Origin: Spiribacter vilamensis
GTDB lineage: Bacteria > Pseudomonadota > Gammaproteobacteria > Nitrococcales > Nitrococcaceae
NCBI RefSeq assembly: GCF_004217415.1
Contig: NZ_SHLI01000001.1
Coordinates: 1,240,001-1,304,000 of the forward strand
Length of the DNA stretch: 64,000 nt
Direction of reading: 5' to 3'
A program made the position numbers and the translations under genes. Numbering within the stretch: position 1 is the first letter of the stretch; each line of letters starts with the position of its first letter. Below, one piece after another: positions 56,450 to 64,000 of the stretch. A model generated the notes under the pieces. It had not been told where the DNA came from and made no database searches. It worked only from the letters and a program-made list of their open reading frames with translations.

Positions 56450-57568
56450 TTACCCGTCCTCCGCTTCGTCGCGCATTGCCATTGTCAGTCGCAGATCATT
56501 ACCGACTCGTCGCGTGTCCATCCAGTTCAATCCGATTCGATCCTGCATCAGATCAAGTCCCGGCAGGGTCAACAGCGGTTGGCCTTCATGCCCCATCAGA
56601 TGCGGGGCCAGATAGACGATCAGCTCGTCGATCAGACCGGCCTGCAGCCACGCACCGGTCAGCCTCGATCCGGCTTCGAGCCACACCTCGTTGACCTCGG
56701 CAGCGGCCAGCGCCTCGAGAACGCCCTTCGGATCGACATGACCGTCCGGCCCCGGCGCTACCTGCCAGAGCTCCGCCCCGGCGTGGATCCGGTCGTGCTC
56801 GCGGGCCGGCATCGTCCCGCCATGGATCAGTACGACACCGCGCTCGTCCGCGAGCATCCCGGCGTCCGGCGGCGTACGCAGATCGGTATCGATCACGACC
56901 CGCCGCGGTGGCACGAAGTCGCCGCTCACATCACGCACGGTGAGCGCCGGGTTGTCGGCGATAACCGTATCCACGCCCGTGACGATCGCGCCACTCGCCG
57001 CCCGCCAGCGATGGACATCGCGGCGGGCCTCGGCGCTGGTGATCCAGCGGCTCTCGCCGGAGGCCATGGCCGTGCGGCCATCCAGGCTGGCGGCGAGTTT
57101 GGCGCGAACGTAGGGCAGACCATCGCGCATGCGTCGGAAAAACCCGGCGTTGAGGCGCTCGCTTTCGGCGGCCATCAGGCCGGCGGCCACGGCCACCCCC
57201 GAGTCTCGCAGGCGATCGAGCCCACGACCCGCCACTCTTGGATTGGGATCGGTGGCGGCGGCGACAACGCGTGCAATGCCCGCCTCGATCAGCGCGTCAG
57301 CGCAGGGTGGCGTGCGGCCGTAATGGCTGCAGGGCTCGAGGGTGACATAGGCGGTCGCACCCGCCGTATCGCCGCCCGCGGCCCGCAGGGCAAGCACTTC
57401 GGCGTGCGGTTCACCGGCACGAACGTGCCAGGCCTCGCCGATGCAGGCGCCATCCCGGACCAGCACACAGCCTACCCGTGGATTGGGTTCGGCCGTCCAG
57501 CGCCCGCGCTCGGCGAGCTGCAGCGCCCGGGCCATCCAGGCATGATCCGCGGCGCTGAAATCGCTCAA
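56450..57568 (-). CDS. ribD: bifunctional riboflavin deaminase/reductase RibD
   Basis: Two successive riboflavin-pathway steps. 372 residues. The deaminase zinc site is H55-A-E57 and C80/C89 ([14 protein letters not shown]). The reductase domain (~150-370) begins around [20 protein letters not shown], with [15 protein letters not shown] following. The start is TTG at 57568, overlapping the nrdR stop as TTGA; no better start is available without losing the conserved [13 protein letters not shown]. Confidence 0.94.
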   Translation of the reverse strand: MSDFSAADHAWMARALQLAERGRWTAEPNPRVGCVLVRDGACIGEAWHVRAGEPHAEVLALRAAGGDTAGATAYVTLEPCSHYGRTPPCADALIEAGIARVVAAATDPNPRVAGRGLDRLRDSGVAVAAGLMAAESERLNAGFFRRMRDGLPYVRAKLAASLDGRTAMASGESRWITSAEARRDVHRWRAASGAIVTGVDTVIADNPALTVRDVSGDFVPPRRVVIDTDLRTPPDAGMLADERGVVLIHGGTMPAREHDRIHAGAELWQVAPGPDGHVDPKGVLEALAAAEVNEVWLEAGSRLTGAWLQAGLIDELIVYLAPHLMGHEGQPLLTLPGLDLMQDRIGLNWMDTRRVGNDLRLTMAMRDEAEDG

Positions 57569-58050
57569 GACGGCGAGCCGTTATCCGCCAGCCCGGCATC
57601 CCCGTGTTCGAGTCCCTCGATCACCTCGCGGAACGCACTGACATCCTGGAAACTGCGATAGACCGAGGCGAAGCGGACATAGGCCACCTCGTCGAGTTGA
57701 CGAAGCTCTTCCATGACCCAGTCGCCGACGGTACTGGCGTTGACTTCGCCGTCTCCGAGCGCCTGTACGCGCTGCCGAATCCGACTGAGCGCCGCTTCCA
57801 CCGCCTCGGTGGCAACCGGCCGTTTCTCCAGGGCACGCAGCATGCCGTTGCGCAGCCGCTGCTCGTCGAACTGCACGCGCGTCCCGTCGCGCTTGACCAC
57901 CCGCGGGAGCACGAGCTCGGCGCATTCGTAGGTGGTAAAGCGTTCGCTGCAGCCGCCGCACTCGCGACGCCGGCGCACCTGGTCACCCTCGCTGGCGAGG
58001 CGCGAGTCGATGACCCGCGTGTCCTGCGTATGACAGAAGGGACAGCGCAT
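57565..58050 (-). CDS. nrdR: transcriptional repressor NrdR
   Basis: ATP/dATP-sensing repressor of ribonucleotide reductase genes. 161 residues. The zinc ribbon uses C3, C6, C31 and C34, and an ATP-cone domain covers about 49-139 ([20 protein letters not shown]). The C-terminal [32 protein letters not shown] is typical. The ribosome-binding site is weak. The glyA-nrdR-ribD order is classic for gammaproteobacteria. Confidence 0.96.
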   Translation of the reverse strand: MRCPFCHTQDTRVIDSRLASEGDQVRRRRECGGCSERFTTYECAELVLPRVVKRDGTRVQFDEQRLRNGMLRALEKRPVATEAVEAALSRIRQRVQALGDGEVNASTVGDWVMEELRQLDEVAYVRFASVYRSFQDVSAFREVIEGLEHGDAGLADNGSPS

Positions 58051-58059
58051 GGCGTGCGA

Positions 58060-59325
58060 TCAGCCCTGCAGTGCTTCGTAGACCGGGAACCGCCGACAGA
58101 TGTCGGTCACCTGGTCACGGACGCGGTCGCGCACCGACTCGTCGTTGATATGGTCGAGCACATCGCAGATCCAGCCGGCCAGCTCGCGGCTCTCCGCCTC
58201 GCGGAACCCGCGGGTCGTGATGGCCGGCGTGCCTATGCGCAGGCCCGAGGTCACGAACGGCGACTGCGGGTCGTTGGGGACGGTGTTCTTATTGACCGTG
58301 ATGTGCGCATCTTCCAGCGCGGCATCCGCCTCCTTGCCGGTGAGGCCCTTGTTGACCAGATCGAGCAGCAGCAGATGGTTGTCCGTGCCACCGGAGACGA
58401 CATCATAGCCGCGCGCCATCACAGTCTCGGCCATGGCGCGGGCGTTGGCGACGACCTGCTCCTGGTAGCCGCGGAAGCCCGGATCCTGCGCCTCGAGGAA
58501 CGCCACCGCCTTACCGGCAATGGCATGCATCAGGGGACCGCCCTGGGTGCCGGGGAAGATCAGCGACTGCAGCTTCTTGGTCACGTCCGGATTCTCCCGC
58601 GCCAGGATCAGTCCGCCCCGGGGGCCGCGCAGGCTCTTGTGCGTGGTCGTGGTCACGGCATCGGCGTACGGCACCGGGCTCGGATAGACCCCGGCCGCAA
58701 CCAGTCCCGCGATGTGCGCCATATCGGCCAGCAGCCACGCACCCACTTCGTCGGCGATCTCCCGGAAGCGCGACCAGTCGACCACCCGGGAGTAGGCGGA
58801 GAAGCCGGCGATGATGATCTTCGGCTGATGCTCGCGGGCCAGCTGCTCGACCTGCTCGTAGTCGATTTCGCCGGTGTCCGAGGTCACGCCGTACTGGACC
58901 GGGTTGTAGATCTTGCCGGAGAAGTTGGGTTTGGCCCCGTGGGTCAGGTGCCCGCCATGGTCGAGGCTCAGTCCAAGCAATGTATCGCCGGGCTTTGCCA
59001 GCGCCATGAACACCGCCAGGTTGGCGCCCGAGCCGGAATGCGGCTGGACGTTCGCATAGGCGGCGCCAAACAGGGTCTTGGCCCGCTCGATCGCCAGGTT
59101 CTCGGCGATGTCCACGTACTGGCAACCACCGTAATAGCGCTTACCCGGGTAGCCCTCGGCGTATTTGTTGGTGAGAACACTGCCCTGCATCTCCAGTACC
59201 CGCGGGCTGGCGTAGTTCTCTGAGGCGATGAGCTCGATGTGCGTCTCCTGACGATCGCGCTCCTGGTCAATGGCGGCGGCCAGTTCCGGGTCGAAACCGG
59301 CAACGGTCATGTCGGTTGAATACAT
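58060..59325 (-). CDS. glyA: serine hydroxymethyltransferase
   Basis: PLP enzyme interconverting serine and glycine with THF, the main one-carbon source for the folate, purine and pantothenate genes in this window. 421 residues from the ATG at 59325, which has AGGACAGG upstream. [20 protein letters not shown] at 31-50 and the PLP lysine K230 in [15 protein letters not shown] are intact. No glycine riboswitch was recognised. It heads the nrdR-rib run. Confidence 0.97.
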   Translation of the reverse strand: MYSTDMTVAGFDPELAAAIDQERDRQETHIELIASENYASPRVLEMQGSVLTNKYAEGYPGKRYYGGCQYVDIAENLAIERAKTLFGAAYANVQPHSGSGANLAVFMALAKPGDTLLGLSLDHGGHLTHGAKPNFSGKIYNPVQYGVTSDTGEIDYEQVEQLAREHQPKIIIAGFSAYSRVVDWSRFREIADEVGAWLLADMAHIAGLVAAGVYPSPVPYADAVTTTTHKSLRGPRGGLILARENPDVTKKLQSLIFPGTQGGPLMHAIAGKAVAFLEAQDPGFRGYQEQVVANARAMAETVMARGYDVVSGGTDNHLLLLDLVNKGLTGKEADAALEDAHITVNKNTVPNDPQSPFVTSGLRIGTPAITTRGFREAESRELAGWICDVLDHINDESVRDRVRDQVTDICRRFPVYEALQG

Positions 59326-59428
59326 GCCTGTCCTCGTCGTGATGGGTACCGGGTTTGAACCGCATATCGTAGCGAAATTCCCCGATTCATGCATTGATCG
59401 GGTGCTTCTCTCAGCGCCCGAGAGTTCG

Positions 59429-59434
59429 TAGACT
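59429..59434 (+). promoter_or_regulatory. -10-like element six bases before ettA
   Basis: TAGACT (59429-59434) lies exactly six bases before the ettA ATG at 59441. The GAGGGG between them abuts the ATG with no spacer, too close to act as a normal ribosome-binding site. It matches the spacing seen at pyrC and the GNAT-nitrilase gene. No -35 was found. Confidence 0.35.
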
Positions 59435-59440
59435 GAGGGG

Positions 59441-61107
<1,667 letters not shown>

Positions 61108-61108
<1 letters not shown>

Positions 61109-61977
61109 TGGCGGTGGATAACCCGCGTACGGCCACCCTGCTCATGCACTGCCCGGACCGCCCGGGCGTGGTGGCCGCCGTCACCCGTTTCCTGGCCGGT
61201 CACGGTGCCAACATCGTCGATCTGGATCAGCACGTGGACCGTGCCGAAGGCGTCTTTTTCATGCGCGTGCGCTGGGAGCTCGAGGGATTCGCGCTTGACG
61301 CGGAGGCGTTCTCGGAGGCGTTCCGGACCACCATTGCCGAGCATTTCCAGGCCATCTGGCAGCTGCATCACAACGCCCGTCCCCTGCGTATGGCGCTGTT
61401 CGTCTCGAAGATGTCGCACTGCCTCTACGATCTGCTGTCACGCTGGCAGTCCGGTGAATGGCATGTCGAAGTCCCGTTGATCATCAGCAACCACGAGACC
61501 CTGCGCCCGGTGGCCGAGCAGTTCGGCATCCCGTTCCACTGCTTCCCGATCACCGCCGACAACCGGGCGGAACAGGAAGCCGCCGAGCGCGAATTACTCG
61601 AGCGACACGCGGTCGATCTGGCCGTCCTCGCCCGCTACATGCAGATCGTCGGACCGACGCTGATCGATGCCTTCCCGCAACGCATCATCAACATCCATCA
61701 CTCGTTCCTGCCGGCGTTTGCCGGTGCGAAGCCGTACCACGCCGCGCACGCCCGTGGCGTGAAGATCATCGGCGCCACCAGTCACTACGTGACCGCCGAT
61801 CTGGATGCCGGTCCGATCATCGAGCAGGACGTCACCCGCATTACCCATCGGGATTCGGTCGAGGCACTGGTGCGCAAGGGGCAGGATCTGGAGAAACTCG
61901 TCCTCGCCCGCGGCATCTGGGCGCACCTCCAGCGCCAGACGCTGGTGTATCAGAACCGGACGATCGTGTTCAGTTGA
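61108..61977 (+). CDS. purU: formyltetrahydrofolate deformylase
   Basis: Hydrolyses 10-formyl-THF to THF and formate, balancing one-carbon pools. 289 residues with a GTG start at 61108. An N-terminal ACT domain (LLMHCPDRPGVVAAVTRFLA, about 11-90) precedes a PurN-like catalytic domain with IINIHHSFLPAFAG and TADLDAGPIIEQD. The ACT domain and the PAFAGAKPYH loop distinguish it from purN. The 3' end overlaps the M48 gene by 8 bp, convergently. Confidence 0.95.
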
Positions 61978-62773
61978 CGCAATCGGGCGTGCGACCGGCC
62001 GCTGTCGCCTGCTCGTAGCGATAGATGGCGGTGGGCATCGCCTTGCGCAGATCCCTGATGCGGGTGTCCCGGGACGGATGGGTGGAGAGGAATTCCGGCG
62101 GGGCGTCGCCGCCGGCGTCGCGCATGTTCTCCCACAGCTGGACGCTGGCGCGGGGATCGAACCCCGAATCCGCCATCAATCCGAGTCCGATCTCGTCCGC
62201 CTCCGACTCATGGATCCGGCTGAACGGCAGGATGATACCGACCTGTGCGCCAATCCCGAGCGCGGCCATGAGTCGTTGCCGCTCGGGATCGTCGCTGGCG
62301 GCGGCCTGCAACACCCCCAGCCCGAGGACCGTGGCGAACTCGGTGGACATCCGCTCGTTGGAGTGATTCGCCATGACATGGGCGATTTCGTGGGCAATCA
62401 CGGTCGCCAGCTGGTCCTGGTTATCGGCGATGTCGAGTAATCCGGTATAAACCCCCATCTTGCCGCCCGGCAGCGCAAAGGCATTGGCCTGCTCACCGTC
62501 GAACAGCGTGATCTCCCAGCCGTCCTCGGCGTATTCGCCCGGTACCTGGGGGATAATCGCCGCGGCCACGCACTCGACATAATCCACCTGCGGCCCGGCA
62601 TCGATGGTGGGTTCGGTTTCCCTGATCTGGCTGTAGGCGTCGAGCCCCATGGCGCGGATCTGCGAATCGGGCATGAACTGCAGCTGCGGCCGACCGGTGG
62701 GGGAAGTCGCACAGGCGGTGAGCAGCAGGCAGACCACCGCAATGGCGAGAGACCGCCGGTGCCTAACGCTCAT
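61970..62773 (-). CDS. M48 family metalloprotease lipoprotein
   Basis: 267 residues from the ATG at 62773 (GAGGA upstream). A lipoprotein signal ends in LLLTAC, with the lipidated cysteine at position 21. The zinc site is H128-E-I-A-H132, with the third ligand E191 in ESEADEIG. LoiP/YcaL-type periplasmic M48 proteases, which act in outer-membrane quality control, are the nearest comparison. A longer open frame upstream overlaps the neighbouring gene and is ignored. Confidence 0.92.
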   Translation of the reverse strand: MSVRHRRSLAIAVVCLLLTACATSPTGRPQLQFMPDSQIRAMGLDAYSQIRETEPTIDAGPQVDYVECVAAAIIPQVPGEYAEDGWEITLFDGEQANAFALPGGKMGVYTGLLDIADNQDQLATVIAHEIAHVMANHSNERMSTEFATVLGLGVLQAAASDDPERQRLMAALGIGAQVGIILPFSRIHESEADEIGLGLMADSGFDPRASVQLWENMRDAGGDAPPEFLSTHPSRDTRIRDLRKAMPTAIYRYEQATAAGRTPDCVN

Positions 62774-63107
62774 CGTCGTCCTCGTGATCAGGTCGAGGGA
62801 AGTCCACCGGCGGCTCGATGTGGGGTGGCCCGGCCCGCCCCTGGGCCAGGATCTGCCGGGCGATCGTCGCCATGCCCACCACCAGCGCAAACAGACCGAA
62901 CATGCCAAGCGGCGCGAAGGACACGAACGGCGTGCTGAAGATCAGCCAGAGCCCGGCCCCGAGCGCAAACCAGCGCGCCGCGAAACGACCGCAGTGATCG
63001 CGACACCAGCGCGCCCGCTCATCGGCGCTTGCCGTCGCCAGCGGCGGCTGGCGCAGGTTCCAGGTCACCGATGCGTAAGAAAGTATCAAGCGAATCCAAT
63101 AGTTCAT
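62763..63107 (-). CDS. hypothetical membrane protein
   Basis: I do not recognise a family. 114 residues from the ATG at 63107 (MNYWIRLILSYASVTW). The first half contains C and R residues (RWCRDHCGRF). Two hydrophobic helices follow at about 46-64 and 67-87, then a short acidic, proline-rich tail ending in DHEDDDER. It overlaps the M48 gene by 11 bp and is probably co-expressed with it. CATAAT lies six bases before the ATG and no ribosome-binding site is seen. Confidence 0.65.
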   Translation of the reverse strand: MNYWIRLILSYASVTWNLRQPPLATASADERARWCRDHCGRFAARWFALGAGLWLIFSTPFVSFAPLGMFGLFALVVGMATIARQILAQGRAGPPHIEPPVDFPRPDHEDDDER

Positions 63108-63113
63108 AACCGC

Positions 63114-63119
63114 ATTATG
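63114..63119 (-). promoter_or_regulatory. -10 element six bases before the small membrane protein gene
   Basis: CATAAT on the minus strand (63119-63114) matches the -10 consensus at five of six bases and lies exactly six bases before the ATG at 63107. This predicts a leaderless transcript for the membrane protein-M48 pair. Confidence 0.4.
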
Positions 63120-63186
63120 CACCGCTTGCATCGTCGGTGCAGTCCGGCAGACTGGAGTCACTTAGAACGCAAGACCGAGGCCTATC

Positions 63187-63768
63187 ATGACCACACAGAC
63201 TGCCCCCCGGGCCCTCGTCACTGCCCTGCTCTTCGCGGGGTCTCTCCTTGTCGGCGGGACCGCCAGCGCCCAGAGCGGCAACGCCGACTCCGCCCTGGAG
63301 CCCCAGGCCGAACGCCCCCAGGCGGAGGTCCGGGCCCGGCACGAGGACTGGATCGTGCGCTGCCAGCCGGCGCCGGAAGATGCCTTCGGGGCGGACGAAT
63401 TCTGCGAGATGTATCAGCAGGTGAGCGAGCAGGAAAACGATCAGACCGTGCTCGAGGCGGTCGTCGGCTTTCCGCCGGATGCCGACCGCCCGGTGGCACT
63501 CTTCAACCTGCCGCTCGGTATGCTCCTGCCTCCGGGGGTCCAGCTGCGCGTCGATGACGGCGAGACCGAGCGCTTCCCGGTGCAGATCTGCCTGCAGGCG
63601 GGCTGCCGCTCGAGCATCGAACTCACCGAGGATCTGCTCAGCCGGATGAAGGCCGGACAGCGCGCGACCCTGACCATTGCCGACCCGCAGAATCGGCAGG
63701 TCGATATCCCGCTGTCACTGCTCGGCTTCACCGCCGCCCTTGACGAGGTCAGCGCCAGCGGCCGGTAG
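63187..63768 (+). CDS. invasion-associated locus B (IalB) family protein
   Basis: 193 residues. Signal peptide to about residue 28 (ALLFAGSLLVGGTASAQS). The mature part has the IalB-like HEDWIVRCQP opening, VLEAVVGFPPDADRPVALFNLPLGMLLPPGVQL, and a Cys pair in ICLQAGCRSSIEL that probably forms a disulphide. Despite the name, such proteins are common in free-living bacteria and their role is not settled. A GAGG site precedes the ATG. Confidence 0.88.
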   Translation: MTTQTAPRALVTALLFAGSLLVGGTASAQSGNADSALEPQAERPQAEVRARHEDWIVRCQPAPEDAFGADEFCEMYQQVSEQENDQTVLEAVVGFPPDADRPVALFNLPLGMLLPPGVQLRVDDGETERFPVQICLQAGCRSSIELTEDLLSRMKAGQRATLTIADPQNRQVDIPLSLLGFTAALDEVSASGR

Positions 63769-63809
63769 GCCCGCGCTCGACATCCAGCGACCAGGAGGTC
63801 AAAAAAGCC

Positions 63810-64000
63810 ATGGAACTGATCATTAACCCCGGCGATGGCGTCCACCTTTCAGATGCCCTGCGCGAGCATGTCCAGCACAAGCTCGAGCCCGTGCAGCGCA
63901 AGTATGGTGAGCGGCTGACCCGTATCGAGGTCCACTTCAAGGACGAGAACGGCGCCAAGGGCGGCCGCGATGTCCACTGCACCCTCGAGGCCCACCCCGA
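63810..64000 (+). CDS. HPF/RaiA-type ribosome-associated protein, 3' end outside window
   Basis: The first 63 residues are visible from the ATG at 63810, which has AGGAGGT 10 bases upstream. HLSDALREHVQHKLEPVQRKYGERL followed by TRIEVHFKDENGAKGGRDVHCTLEAHP fits the HPF/RaiA-like family that binds the 30S subunit in hibernation. The DENG-K-G-...-C-x-x-E-A pattern is that of the subgroup annotated as HPF/RaiA family ribosome-associated proteins. Incomplete, so the short or long form cannot be decided. Confidence 0.82.
   Translation, partial: MELIINPGDGVHLSDALREHVQHKLEPVQRKYGERLTRIEVHFKDENGAKGGRDVHCTLEAHP

Noticed and set aside
57604-59223. 539-codon plus-strand frame opposite nrdR and glyA
   Set aside because: Same codon-bias shadow; crosses the boundary of two real genes.
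59326-59440. Glycine riboswitch or PurR box upstream of glyA
   Set aside because: I looked for tandem glycine-aptamer cores and for the PurR palindrome and saw neither.

Overview
This window is chromosomal housekeeping DNA from a GC-rich bacterium, almost certainly a gammaproteobacterium. The evidence is conserved gene order: pcnB-folK-panB-panC-pgi, lptFG divergent from holC-valS, ilvH-ilvC-pssA-leuA, DUF2066-hda-DUF2069-wrbA beside purMN, apbC opposite metG, rhlB and tamAB, and glyA-nrdR-ribDC-ribBA-ribH-nusB-thiL. The proteins look rich in Asp/Glu and the layout is very compact, which fits a streamlined, salt-adapted member of the Ectothiorhodospiraceae (Spiribacter-like). That placement is inference; no rRNA is present to test it.

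Layout. 1-5.0 kb: poly(A) polymerase, folate and pantothenate genes and pgi (cut by the window edge) on the minus strand. 5.0-11.1 kb: tRNA-Glu(CTC), an RDD protein, the LPS exporter genes lptFG, and holC-valS. 11.1-12.6 kb: a TPP riboswitch driving a sodium:solute-symporter-type protein, probably a thiamin or precursor importer. 12.6-19.2 kb: a long, tightly overlapped minus-strand run from ilvH through leuA to a uracil-DNA glycosylase, rimI and an MFS protein. 19.3-22.6 kb: proS, an SDR-like protein, and two small c-type cytochromes whose promoter overlaps an FNR-like box. 22.6-30 kb: acyP, wrbA, hda and purMN, then dcd and apbC. 30-37 kb: a shikimate-kinase homologue, a short metG, an orphan rnfB-like gene, nth, argG, pyrC, rnt and grxD. 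37-43 kb: rhlB and tamAB. 43-51 kb: the most accessory-looking part, with a GNAT-nitrilase fusion, an aminotransferase, a 2-hydroxyacid dehydrogenase, an aldehyde dehydrogenase and two tandem MFS paralogues. 51-64 kb: sufT, an FNR regulator, thiL-nusB-rib genes-nrdR-glyA, ettA, purU, an M48 protease, an IalB-like protein and the start of an HPF/RaiA-like gene.

No gap between genes exceeds about 175 bp, so there is no long gene-free stretch. All twelve convergent gene pairs overlap, share stop-codon bases, abut, or are separated by at most 15 bp, and I saw no classical hairpin-plus-T-tract terminator. Many same-strand neighbours overlap by ATGA, GTGA or TTGA, implying translational coupling.

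I found no CRISPR array, insertion sequence, prophage, defence island or clearly undescribed multigene system. The best leads are regulatory or residue-level: a TPP aptamer containing the ribosome-binding site, an FNR box laid over the -35 of a cytochrome promoter, a series of genes with a -10-like hexamer exactly six bases before an ATG that lacks a ribosome-binding site (candidate leaderless mRNAs), a family-4 uracil-DNA glycosylase with one iron-sulfur cysteine replaced by serine, and a possible amine/2-oxoacid catabolic cluster at 44.9-51.2 kb.
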